A DNA stretch of 64,000 nucleotides from Blattamonas nauphoetae (Eukaryota > Preaxostyla > Oxymonadida): assembly GCA_033064195.1 (NCBI GenBank), contig JARBJD010000078.1:205270-269269 (forward strand), read 5' to 3'. The notes beneath the pieces were generated by a model. The model worked only from the letters and a program-made list of their open reading frames with translations. It ran no database searches and was not told where the DNA came from. Within the stretch, counting starts at the first letter, position 1. Each line of letters starts with the position of its first letter. Below, one piece after another: positions 23,401-36,400 of the stretch. A program made the translations under genes and the position numbers.

Positions 23401-24085
23401 TTTGATGTCGCTTCGGAGAAGATGACGAGGAGAGAAGCACACCGATGGATGAAGGTACAGCGATGGATGGTCTCTACTCCGATAACTGAGGACAATGAAC
23501 ACATGCACGAGAATCACACGGATCTGTTTTAAGAGTCGCTTTGTTTCAAATTCTCCGAGATATTTCCCATTCTTCAGGAGATTCTGTAGATTCTGGCCAC
23601 ACATGAGAGAGTCACAGAAGACGTACCCCTGAATTGCAATATTCCATTTCAATGACAATCTCATCCTCAATCTGTTTTGATCCAAAGTATCCGACAATGA
23701 ATGAACACTGTTGTCTGGTGTGAGATAAAAGTCAGGTAGAATTGCAGACTTCTGAAGGGTAGCACATGTATAGATCTCTTCAGCAGAAAATTTATCTTGT
23801 GGAACGATTTTGATGGCGACATCCTGTCCGTTTCTATTTGTCCCTTTGTACACGCTGCACATGAACAATGAAGAATAAGGAGGAGCAAACCGCCCAAACT
23901 GCCCTGTTCCTACCAAGAACAAACGAGAAAAACATCATTTCAAATAATACGAAGGATACCGAGCGGGGAGATGTTCTGATGGGGTGAAACGAAATGAATA
24001 CGAAGTGAAAACAAACTGAATACTCCTCCTTGGCAAGAGTGACAGAGTCGGCCCCAATCTGAGCACGACTCAACCCTGTTGTCAT
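20480..24085 (-). CDS. Ser/Thr protein kinase with long disordered tail (possibly ATG1/ULK-like)
   Basis: The start at 24085 (MTTGLSRAQIGADSVTLAKE) leads through three short introns into the P-loop: SPLG|TGQFGR|VYKGTNRNGQDVAIKI. Further introns lie within the catalytic domain. Joins give TFIHRDIKPENILL, then KISDFGLSRSL, then APEVFLEEGKY and TNSADMWSVGVILYYLLSG. HRD, DFG and the VAIK lysine are intact, so an active kinase is expected. The domain closes with SAKEALKHSWF. About 650 residues of Ser/Thr/Pro/Gln-rich sequence follow, ending in an alpha-helical region (LGILLDEACSLCPHTLSASQ; ARASVSLEGYLLYSLISF; QLLLEKAHAAWSQTLSLL). Kinase-disordered-helical layout is like ATG1/ULK autophagy kinases, but I see no decisive motif. 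Intron limits between 22900 and 23450 are approximate. Confidence 0.8.
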
Positions 24086-25209
<1,124 letters not shown>

Positions 25210-25536
25210 ACTCATTCAAACACCATCCCATTCACACAATCCCAAATTGCACATTTTGTTTTTTGTGGAACTGCGCAAATCATTCGAGTTGAAAATATCT
25301 TTCTGTTTCACATCCTTGGTCAAAAGGTTGAGAGTTAAGTTTCAATTCATTGTCTGGTTTGAACGGAATGAATCGATTGTCCAGTATAGAAACACTGAAC
25401 CTTCTTCTTCATCTCGTCAGATTCATGAAAACACTGAGTGCCTGAAACTGTCTGGTTTTGATTGAAGGTGAAAAGAATCAGTGTGATGAGAAATAGAATC
25501 AAATCAAAAAAAGTCGATGAATGGAATTGTTTTCTC
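25210..25536. other. convergent 3' intergenic region
   Basis: About 330 bp between the polyubiquitin stop and the stop of the zinc-finger gene on the other strand. It is T/A-rich with no ORF worth keeping, and presumably holds both 3' UTRs and polyadenylation sites. Confidence 0.5.
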
Positions 25537-27401
25537 TTATTCCTCTCGTTTCAGGGCTGGTCTCTGGCCGCTCCCCAACAGTTCGCTGAGTCCCTCCCAC
25601 TCCAGCCCATCCAATGCCTCCATCACTTCTCTCTTCCGCCGTTCTCTGTCTGCCTCCAGAAACTCTGTCTCCACCGCCGAGATGCACTCCGACCGCAGCC
25701 ACGCCGAGCTCACAACCAGACGACACTCGCGCGACGAACGAGCTATGTCGCAGTCGGCTTCGGCTGAGCCAGCATCGTCCGCACAGTCGACCACTTCTCG
25801 CAAGTTGTGGATGGCTGCTCGCTCGTGTTCTCTTCGTGCTGCCGCTTCTTCGCTGTTGATTTCGGTCAGTGTCCAAATCAGAAGGTTCTCGCCTACTCTC
25901 ATCTCGACTCCTCTTTCTTCGCTGTCCTCCTCTCCTTCCTCTCTCTGCCGCTCCTTCTCTTCCAGTCTCCCCAGAACAGCCCCAGCCTGTCCACACAAGT
26001 CGACAGTGCTCACTTCGCATCCACACTCACACTTGCCCAGCTCGGCCACATCGCCAGCCTCAGCCATGTCGCCTTCCTTCGCTCTTCCTCTTCCTTCCCA
26101 CAACACAAGCTCCTCGTCTTCGATCCCACGCAGTGCACTGCCAATCCCAACAGCGAAGAAGAAGCACAAACAGAGATGAGCGAAGAGAGGAGCACACTAA
26201 ACAGCGACGATGGGTGTCCCGTCCTCGTCCTCGCCATCCTCCGCCATGCAGTTCCCACACTCCAACGACCGCCGAATCCGACAGCTCGCGAGAGGAGACA
26301 GCGAAGTGTCCAGACGCACACCATCAGAGCGAGTGAAGACAGCAGCCGAGGACACTTCAGACACTTTCCTTCCGCTTCTGAAGATGGAGATGAAATTGAG
26401 ACGAGAATGAGAAGAAGAAGGAGAAGGAATGAAAGTGAGGAAGAAGAGACATGATTGCGACGAGCTCGTTCGGACACACTCGCCCTTCCACAAACACTCC
26501 GACTGAACTGTGGGAGCCAGCGAGGGAGGGATGGAGCGAGCGGGCGAGGACGAGAGTGAAGGGACGGCTGAGAAGGGGACGAAGCACAGCACCTGCGAAG
26601 ATCAGAACGAGAGAGGCAGACACGACCCGTCCGGCGAGACCGAAGTGTGGTGCAGCACAACTGACGCTGAGCGAGGGAAGAGCAGCTCGGCCAGCGAAGA
26701 CGGAGTCAACTCACCGAAACACGAGTCGCACAGAAACTGGCTGAGAAGAGAGAGACAGTCAGAATCAGAACAGACACACTCGAAGTCCACAGCTCGCACG
26801 GCCGACGCCACAAAGAGCGAATGTTGGGAGGCACACGATGTGTGGCAGAACTCCCCACACTTCACACACTCCGTCCCTGCACACATCACACAGAAGAGAA
26901 CACACCGTTGTCTGCCCACTCCGACGACGCGCAGAAGCGGCAGATTGGCAGCACTTCTTCTGCTCCACTTTGCACGACAACTCTGTTCCGTCTCGCCTGA
27001 ATGAAGATGATGAAAGTATGAAGGCCAACTGGGGTATGATTGTTGTGGAAAGTTCGTTCGTGTTTTCTGAGAGCAGATTGATCTGAAAAAGCTCTTCCAC
27101 ATCCAGGAAATGTGCATTTGTATGGTTTTTCACCTGTGTGGATTCGTTCGTGTCTAATTAGATCATTTGATCGTGCAAAAGCCCTTTTACATCCAGGAAA
27201 CGTGCACTTGTACGGTTTCTCACCAGTGTGGATTCGTTCGTGTATTCTGAGAGCAGATGGATCTGAAAAACTTTTTCCACATCCAGGAAATGTGCATTTG
27301 AATGGCTTTTCACCAGTGTGCGTTCGTTCGTGCTTTTTGAGATCAGTTGCGTTATTGGTCGAATAATCACAATATGAACAGTGGATTTTTTTCATAGACA
27401 T
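25537..27401 (-). CDS. four C2H2 zinc fingers fused to a PHD finger and coiled coil
   Basis: The first exon (27401 to about 27030) encodes four TFIIIA-type C2H2 fingers: [20 protein letters not shown] then three FPGC-type fingers with TGEKP linkers. A 33-nt intron (26997-27029) splices to [21 protein letters not shown] second intron of about 29 nt joins [19 protein letters not shown] and HTSCASQ, and a third joins [13 protein letters not shown]. Spliced, these give a C4HC3 PHD finger with all ligands (CRFC, CVKC, H, C, CDSC). Downstream exons are less certain and carry another Cys cluster ([12 protein letters not shown]). The final exons form a charged coiled coil ([40 protein letters not shown]) ending at 25537. 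A nuclear DNA/chromatin-binding regulator is likely. The large plus-strand ORFs here are shadows. Confidence 0.6.
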
Positions 27402-27591
27402 CGTTTATCTCACTGGGTGAGGATAAATCACAATATTGCGAGATTTGCGAGTGTTTAGTCATTGAAGATCGAAAGAGTTGGGCCGATCCAACTCACACGT
27501 CGGAATCTCTGTAATTTCTGACACTCACTCGTTGACAGTGAGCTTCTCCCGCTGATTTCACCATTATCGCTCTTTTCAACAGTATTTACAG

Positions 27592-30500
27592 ATGTACGAG
27601 GACGATCAAGCAGATGCTCAAAATCAGTTGACTGGACAACGAAATCGGATTCCAGATGACGTTCGATCTAACCCAGGACAAGTATCGCTCTTTCTCAAGA
27701 AATATGCCACTGCAAGCCCACCAATTGTCCTCGACGCGCTTGATTCAATCAACAGGCTTCTCGACAGTCTGTGAAACACAACTCATTTATCATTCTATTC
27801 TTTGGAAACTGTCAATATCTTTTTCACAGCTGAAGCCGCACAGGAAGAAATGCTGCAGTATGGTATCATCCACGGACTGACAAGAGTTCTCCGCGAATAT
27901 TTGGAGAAGGACGAGCGAATTGTCATTAGCACTCTCCGTATCATCGCTCAATATATGAACAATGGTTATTCTCGTTTTTTCTTGATTCCTCCAGATTCTG
28001 CTGCCAAAACTTTCCTCTCTCTGAACGGGGCTGAACTCCTCATTCTCACCATCACTGTGTTCATGAACTCGAACAGCACTATCCTCATTCTTGTCTTCTC
28101 AGCGATCGACAACATTTGTCACACGAGTGTGTTCTTCAACTTTTTCACCTCTTTCAGAGGAACTTGCTGCCACAGCTGTAAAACAGGAGCTGATCAACGC
28201 TGTGATGATTCCTTTTGATTTCTTCTTCGGAAAAGACGAGGATCTCATCCGGCGAATGATGCTTGCCCTCGCATCACTCGCATCTTCAGGTTTCACTCAC
28301 ATTCTCTCTCATCGCCATCTTATGTATTTCCTGTTCAGATGAAGGGAAAGAAATTGCCCACCTGAATGGATGCACGCATGTTGTTCTCACAGTTCTGAGT
28401 TTGTATTCAGGAAACAACTCGCGTGTCTGCGTGGCAGCGTGCAAACTCCTCCGCGAAATGGTTGAGAGTCGTCTGATTGCCTTTTCTTTGAGACATTTCT
28501 CATTTAGCACACGTTTGTGAATTCGTTGTTGGGTCAGGTGTTGTCCCCACTCTCATCGAGACATTCGCCAAAACTCTGAACGAGCCACTCGATGAACGAC
28601 TCACACAGGCAATCCTTAGTGTCCTGGTCCTTGTGTCATGTGTGTTCTTTCTTATGTTTTCACTTTTGATATCTTTCGCTTTGTGACTTCGTCTCCCACG
28701 ACAGCCCATCAACCACAGTCTCTTCTTGAAAACGAAACCATCACACAACTCACAGAAGGCCTCTGCATCTTGCAGAATAATTCGACTATCATTCATTCCA
28801 TTTTCGTGATCTTTACCCAGCTAGTCAGCCAAGGTCTTCCACTCCTCATCGTCTCATCTCTCCAGGACCAGAAAACACTGTCGATCAATTCCTCAGCCTG
28901 AGCATTTTGCCTCCCGTTGTTGCTGCTTTCCGACTTCACTGTGCAAACAACCAGTCGATCACTCGAATCGGGACAGGTCTTCTTGCTCTCCTCGCCCAGA
29001 ACGGTTTTCTCCTTTCTATCTGACTCTTCATTCATCATTTTAGATCACGGAAGTCTGGAATGCGTTGAAGAAGGAGTTGTTGAGCTTTTGGTGAGCATTG
29101 TGAGGAATAATTCGGATCAACCGGAGATCTTGATTAATTCGACCTGTGTTCTTTCGTTCATGATCAGACCAACTGATCCGCAACATAGATGTATCTATCA
29201 TTTATTTTTCCCGAAACTTCTCTCCATTTAGCTCTTTTCCTTCAGAAGGCCGAATCATCAGATCTGATCCCTGTTCTTCTCAAACTCTGTTGTCAACTCT
29301 CTTCAGAACAGATAGAATCATTCTATTGGTTCCTTCGACACACAATCACAGTAATCTCACACATATTGGCCAACCCGACTCCGACTCTCCTCGCCCAATG
29401 TCTCTCGACTCCTCTCACAGATCCTCTGGAGAACACCACTCAAACGACATCACCTGACACGCAAGTCGCATCACCTTCCTCACAAAAGTCCAAACAAGAC
29501 CAATACGAAGAGGATTCGACAGATGCCACTCAGAATCAGGAAAAGGTTGATGAGAATGAAGCAAGCCAGTCAGATACTCAATCTCCCTCCCAATCGTCAC
29601 AACGCGATGAACAAAATCAATTGGAGACAACGGGAACCTCTGAAGAACACGTCTCGTCTGAGTCCATTCAGACACGCAAGCCAACCCCTCCATCCACACC
29701 TCCTTCGACCCTTCCTCCCGATCCCCCACACACCCAGCCACAGCCAGCCTCGACAGAATCATCGCCGACGACCAAAGCACCAGACGCCGTGGAATCAGAA
29801 ACTCCAAACCCGCTCCTCCTCGCCATGCTCACGCTGCACGAGATCTCCTGCGAGTCAGACGACCAGGGATTGATGAGCGACTGCCTGACGATGCTGAGCA
29901 ACCTGTTCATCCAGCTGCAGAAGAGGGAGAAGACGGAGGGAGAGGGCAAGGACGACGTCGAGGTGATCAGCGACCGAGTGGTGGATATTGCCAGCCAGTG
30001 TCTGCAGTGGATGCGAGTCCAGCTGTCCAAAGCTCAGCAGCAAACAAACAGTCTGCAGGAAGAGCGGAGTGTGGACGAGGAGAGCGAGCGCTCTCTTCCC
30101 CACGCCATCACCACCACACACCTCATCAACTCCTTCGCCCCGTTCTTCGGGAATGCTGCACTCTGCCTGGACAACCTGAACAAACTGCGCGCGTCGCCGT
30201 CTCCCTCCCTCCTCGCCATCGCCGTCTTCTGCGGAGGCCTGACTGTGCTCTTCGACTGCATCCATCTTCTGTCGGAGGGCGACGAGGACGAGAGCAGCAG
30301 CGAGGGCCACCGAGAGCGCCAGGTGCTGATGCGCGTGTGGCTGGCTGTGGTGAACGTGTTCCATCTGTCCCTGCACAGCGGCAGCGAGGGCAGACACGCA
30401 GCAGCCGCTGAGATCGACGCCGGTGTGCTCGAAATGCTCCAAACTTCCTTTTCGAAGGAGAGCATGCGGAATGTGCAGCACGACGCGGTGTTGGACGAGA

Positions 30501-33331
30501 CAGACCGGCAGCGAGGATCAGAGGAGCAGATTGCAGTGCGGAAGGACCGAAAGATGGCGCAAGTCCTGATCCGCGTGACGGAGCTGCTGCAACTGATTGT
30601 GAGCACTTCAGACGCAGCTGGAGAAGCAGACACGTCGCTCGCAACCACTCCCGAACCGAAGTCGAACCGTGTCCGCTCTGAAGACGTGTGCCAGCTCGGT
30701 GCGAGTGTGTGCCTGCTGATGCAGAGCGTGTGGGGCAGTCTGGATTTGAGTGTGCCGAACGAGTGGCGCGTGCTGGGCGAGTCGATCAAGACGCTTCGGA
30801 TGCTGGTCGAGCTGGCGAGGGATTCGGAGTGGATCATCCTCGTCCCGAACGACACGCCGGACGAAGAGTCAGACGACGAACAGCGAGAAGAGAAGGACGA
30901 AGAGGAAAAGGAAGAAGACAAGAAAGAAGGGGAGGAGGAAGAGACAGCCGAGGGGGCTCCAACTGAAGACACAACACGAACTGAGAACAACTCGCACGTC
31001 GTCGACCATGTCTCGCCCATCCGCCACGCCGACACGCTGCACGCTCGGCCTCGCCGCCTGCCGAACATCAACAACGCCGGCCTCGCTCTGGTTGAGATTG
31101 TGTCTGCTGCTGTCCGCCTGAACAACTGGGCAGTCGCACAGGATGCTGGGTCTGTCATCGTGACTCTTCTCAACTCGGCTGTGATGGCCAACACGATCGA
31201 GCTGGGGCAGGCACTCGAAAGCGACGAGGAGCAGATGGTGTCGCACATCTCGCAGTCGCTCAAGCTGACCGAGAAGCGCTGTCGAGAGCTTCGCTTCACA
31301 GAGCCAGGCGTTGAGAAGGAGACCGACGAGGACTCCACAGCTGAGCTGGCCGAGTGCCTTCAGGTCGAGCTGACACTGCACGCTCTTCTGGCTGAACTGA
31401 ACACGATTGACCTGACGACTGTGCTCTCGAAGACGCAAGTGCTGAGTGCGCTTCTCTCGTCCGTCACGCAATACCCTCCCGTCTCCCTCCTCTCCTCTGC
31501 CCTCTCTCTTCTCTACCTCGCCGCCTCTTCCCCTGTCGGGGCAGCCAAACTTCGCCAGCTGAATGGCGTTGTCATTCTGGCGTCGGTTCTGCAGACTCTC
31601 CTCACCCACACCGCCCAGTCAAGCTCTGCCCTTTCCACCTCTCCGCAGAAGGAGCAGGAGCCAGAGAGCCTGCGCGACGAGGTGGAGATGTGTTGTGGCG
31701 TGCTCGCTTTGCTGTCGGTGAACGAGAAGACGCGCAAGGTGTTCGCCGTCGAGGGAGTTATCGACGTTGCGCTTCGTCTCATCAAACTCGAAGCGAAGCA
31801 GCTGACCAGCGCAGTCAACACGAAGAAAGGGAAAACGCCCCAAGACGACCCGTCCAACGTGCTGTTCTTCGTCCTCTCGCTTCTGTGCAACATCTCGACA
31901 GTGCCTGAGATTGTTCCGATGATCCTGCGAAACAGAAGCAGGACGACACTCCTCCTTTCCGAGCTGGTGCAGCAGACGACACAGGCAGTGCTGCAGATCA
32001 AGCTGTGCCGAGTGCTGATCAACTGTCTGGACCCGCAGGTTGACGAGGAGGAAGGGGAGGAGAAGGCAGACACGCCGCAGAAGAAGAGCGAGTGTTTGGA
32101 CGACTACACACTCTTCGTGCTTGTCCCCGCCCTGCTCGAGATTGTGCGAGGGATCACAGCGGCGAAGAAGGGGAAGGGCGAGAAGGAGGGCGAGGCAGAC
32201 GCGGAGGAGAACGAGTTGCTGCAGATGCTGCTTCATCTGCTCAGCGTGAGTGTCGTCCTCTCTCCCCTCACCACTCCCTCCGACAAGAAGAACAAGAAGA
32301 AGTCGAAGGCAGCCGAGACGAACGAGCAGAAAGTGCGTCTCGCAGTGTCGCTGCTCGACGAGCGGGACGGATGGGATGTGCTGAATGCTGCAATCCAGCT
32401 GGGCGTCGAAAGAGGCGACGCAACAGTCGTTGGATACGGTCTGGCCATCACAACAGCCATGGCCTCTCTCAGTCTGCTCCTCTCCCCTTTTCTTCACTTC
32501 TCTCCTCTCCTCCATTCTATCTCCTCCTTTCTCTCACTTCTCTCCTCTCTCTCTCCTCTCCTCCATTCTATCTCCTCCTTTCTCTCCCTTCTCTCTCCCT
32601 CAGAGTCCCTGTCGAAGAGCTCCTGTCTCACCACCCTCGTCGCTTCGTTCAAAAGCGCAAGTGCCCACGCCCAACTCTCCGCCTCGCCGGGAATCATCCT
32701 CGCGTTCCTCGACACTCTCACGCTGCTCTCCCTCCACGTCTCGCTCCTCCCCCACCTCGCTCGCTCGGGTGCTGTCGAGGAGGCTGCTGCTGCTCTGAAG
32801 CGCGCACTGAAGACTATCTCGCGGAAGAAGCTCGTTCTTCGCCCGGCTTCACCACGATCACCTCGCTCCCCACGAGGAAGGAACGGACAGGGTGACGACA
32901 ACACGACGAAACAGGACGCCTTCGCCGACGCCCCCTCTCCTCTCACTTCCCCTTCAACTGATCCTTCTCTCGCCCAACCCACGTCGGACACAGCTTCAGA
33001 CAACGCCCTCCTTGTCATCCTCCACGCGTCGATGCTGCTTGTTTCTGCGTCGTTTGCGTGTGTTCCGTTCCGGCAGCGAGTGTCGCAGGCTGGTCTGGAG
33101 ACGACTGTTCGTGACGGCCAGAAGTGGCTGCGAGACGACACAAACACACTCGAAGTGCAGGCCCTGGCGATGCTGAAGAGGTTGCAGAGAGTGGTTGAGT
33201 TGGACAACAAGGCGGATACTCTCAAAACGCAGATGAAGGATGCTCAGAAGGCTACACCTGCCACGAAACAGAGGCCGTCAACAGCTGTCCACAAAACGGC
33301 GGCAAAGAAGCCTATTGGCCAAAGAGCATAA
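27592..33331 (+). CDS. giant armadillo-repeat protein, multi-exon
   Basis: It starts MYEDDQADAQNQLTG at 27592 in a divergent arrangement with the zinc-finger gene. The first ~1.7 kb is a ladder of exons with one armadillo repeat each, separated by introns of about 30-60 nt. Worked-out joins include RLLD|TEAAQEEMLQ, QYMNN|DSAAKTFLSL, CHTS|TKELAATAVK, ASLASS|DEGKEIAHLN and EMVE|THVCEFVV; all are phase 1. From about 29250 a long exon begins with a Thr/Gln/Ser-rich linker, then acidic helical repeats with disordered insertions (30860-31020, 32040-32100, 32160-32320). A pyrimidine-rich stretch at 32472-32603 (132 nt, GT...CTCAG) is almost certainly an unspliced intron. The C-terminus is Lys/Ala-rich. 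It is a scaffold-type protein with no specific orthologue recognised. Confidence 0.75.
32501..32591 (+). repeat. tandem duplication (51-bp period) inside a pyrimidine-rich intron
   Basis: A unit beginning near 32501 and containing TCCATTCTATCTCCTCCTTT recurs 51 bp downstream. Both copies lie inside the presumed 132-nt intron of the armadillo gene, which makes this intron unusually long for the window. The duplication keeps length a multiple of three and creates no stop, so the stretch could be read as Leu/Ser/Phe-rich peptide if retained. Confidence 0.6.
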
Positions 33332-33443
33332 CATTTTTCTTCATCATCATTTTTTTGGATCGTCGGGCACCTGTGACATTTCACTCTATCTTCAGTTGAT
33401 CAAACTTCAAAAATCCAATGGGAGAGATCGTCCAGCACCAACA

Positions 33444-36400
33444 ATGCTCCTCACCTGTTATCTGATATCATTATATCTACCAATATTGCATGCCGCCGAT
33501 CTGCCTTTTTCGTTGTATCCAGCGTCTGGGACCCCACCATCTCGCCGCCAAAAAGCAGTTTTCCACAATCTCAATGGTGTTTCTGTCTATTCCGACAATG
33601 AATATGTCCTCTATGGAGGTCAAGATCGTAACCGAGCATATCTGTCTGATGTCTTTATTTATAGCAAATCAGATAACCAATGGAGACCTCTCGCCATCCA
33701 CGGGATCGAATTTCCACCAGACAGGATCGACTCAGCTCACTGGATTCATGACGATTCCCTCTTCATTTGGGGAGGAATGGGTACAGCTGGACTCTACTCC
33801 GATCTTTGGAAACTCGATTTTCGAACATTAGAATGGACTGAAATAGACCAAACTGGTGCTATTCCATCGGCCCGTCAATCCCCAGCTGTCGCCTATGACT
33901 CTAGCACTGTGTATCTATTTGGGGGGCGAACACGAGGTGAAAAGAAGAACGATGTATTTACACTCAACCCCTCAACAGGAGCCTGGACAGAAATTGTCAC
34001 ATCAGGCACTCCCCCCGAGCCTCACAGCTCTGGAGGAGCCTATTATAACGGAGGACTATTATATGTGTTTGGAGGACCGTCTACTGCAGATAAAACTCAA
34101 TTTTCAGTCTTCTCACTCACCATCCCTGGTGGAGCATGGAATAAATTAACACTCGACGAAGCGACTGCCCTTTCAAATTCAGTCTCCATTTCTAATTCAT
34201 CGCAGAACTCCCAACCAGACGCAAACTTCCCTCCAACCCCTCTCGTCCATCCATCGCCCACCCAAGAGTCCAATGCTCTTCCTCCCCCGTCAGAGTACTC
34301 CTCATTCGTGTGCGCCTCCAAAGTCTGCTATGGATTTGGTGGACACGAAGTGGGGATGAAAGGCGTGATGACCGAATCTCTCGTTATCCTTGATCTTACT
34401 CCAGCAAATCCCACAATTCGTGTGCACACCAGCATTCCACAAGTATCCACGTCCAACTCCGAGCATATCTCCACATCACGCTCGAAACGGCACGCCAACA
34501 TGAGGAAGACAAACAACATCCGCCTCTCGCCAAATTCCGACGCAGATCCCATTCTCCGCCGGTACGCAGCTGCTGTGACAATCGATGCGTCAACTCCGGG
34601 GAATATCTTCGTGTTTGGAGGAGTGGAGGACGTGATGGTGGATGGCGACCTCTTCTCCATCGACCTGTCCGTACCCGCCGCACCCAAATACAAACTCCTC
34701 ACCCAAAGCATCGACAACATCCCCTCGCCCCGTGCCAACCATCGCACCGTTGCTGGACTGGGGAAGATGTGGCTGTTCGGCGGAGTCACGAAAGGGGACG
34801 TCCTCCTCAACGACCTCTGCTCGTTCTCGTTCGAGACCAACGAGTGGGCCACACACACAAACCCTCTCTCTCCCAAGCCACCCGCACGCGAGTCCTTCTC
34901 CTTCTGCGAGCACAGCGGGCGTCTGTTCATCTTCGGCGGAGCAGGACGAGGCGACAGCGGCGACAAGGTCAGCCTGAACGACGTGTGGGAGTACTCCATC
35001 TACGACGACATGTGGAGCCAGCTGCTGCCGAAGGACGGCCGAGTTCCGCCCGGCATGCAGGGATCTGCAGTGGTCGTGCTCCACAAACAGCTGCACGTGT
35101 TCGGAGGTCGGCTCCAGGATGAGACAGTCAGCCGTGATCTCTGGGTGTACTCGCTCGTCACGCGCTGTTGGACGAAGCGTGAGGGCTCGTTCGCACGCGA
35201 GCTGAATTGGGAGGCTGCAGCGAACTCAAACAGCGTTCCGCACATGAAACTCGACTTCGCAAGCAACGCAGACTCGTACCTGCTGCAGGCACGAGAGGAC
35301 TGCCAACTACACACGTCGACGATCATCCTGGACGGGGAGACGGAGGAGAGGGACCTCGTGTACGTGTGCGGAGGAGTGGGCGAGGCGTACCAGTCCATCC
35401 TTCCCATCGACCGACTCATCCTCGCCCCCGAGTACGACGACGACCAGAGCTTCTTCTGGACAACCAGCTTCAACTTCACGACGACTGTCCTCCCAACGTC
35501 GCCCATCCTCTACCACTCCTATGTCCATCCCGTGTCCGACGGGTTCGTCAGCGTCGGAGGCCTGCTTGGCGACGAAGCTGTAGCTTCAGCGACACACTGG
35601 GCAGTGAGCAAGATTGCAGGCGACACAGACGCCAAAGCAACAACCTTACCGCTCGCAAACCCCATCGCCCTCGCCGACGGCAGCGGAGTGGTCTTCGGAC
35701 GGCGAATGTACATGTTCGGCGGGAGCATTGTGGACGGGCAGATTGTCTCGGAAGGACAGCACCACAACCAGATGCGCATCCTCGAACTCGACAGCTCGTT
35801 CGCCTGCTCGCCTGGCACGTATGTGGATGCGAGCGACACAGCCAGCCTCGGATGCACAATCTGCCCGCTCGGAGCCTTCGCGAGGAAGTTCAACACGAAG
35901 GAACCAACATTCTGTTTTGCGGGGTCGGTGTGCCCGACGACTGGCGCGACGAGAGGGTACCACTGCATCTCGTGCTCGGCCGGGTCGTACTCCGACGAGG
36001 CGGGCATGAGTGTGTGCAAAGAGTGCACCGACCCGTCGTCGTGGTGCCCCGTGGGAGGGCGTTATCCGAACTCGACAGAGCCGACCGAGCCAGACGGGAT
36101 GGAGCTTCGGATCTCTTCTTTTGAGACGCTCGACGACTTTCAAGTATGGTTCATTTTCTGGCCTTATTTCGGAGGCGCCATGCTCGGCGTCCTCATCGCG
36201 ACCATTCTGTTGGCGTGCCCCTGCACCCGCAAGTACTTCTGGAGACTGGACATCCTCGAGGACTCGCACTACACGCGCGTGGATCGAGTGACACGCTCCT
36301 CGACCAAGGAGCTGAAGAAGACCCTCTTCGGAGCATTTGTGGTTGTAATCTTTGTTTGCTTTGCAGCCGGCACCATTGTTTCTGTTCTTCTCGAGTTCTT

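Noticed and set aside
25517-26454. Plus-strand ORFs over the zinc-finger gene
   Set aside because: The minus strand gives a coherent zinc-finger/coiled-coil protein with splice signals; the plus frames are Ser/Pro-rich shadows.
30034-31338. Minus-strand Ser/Arg-rich ORF opposite the second armadillo gene
   Set aside because: Composition is that of a reverse shadow and there are no domains.
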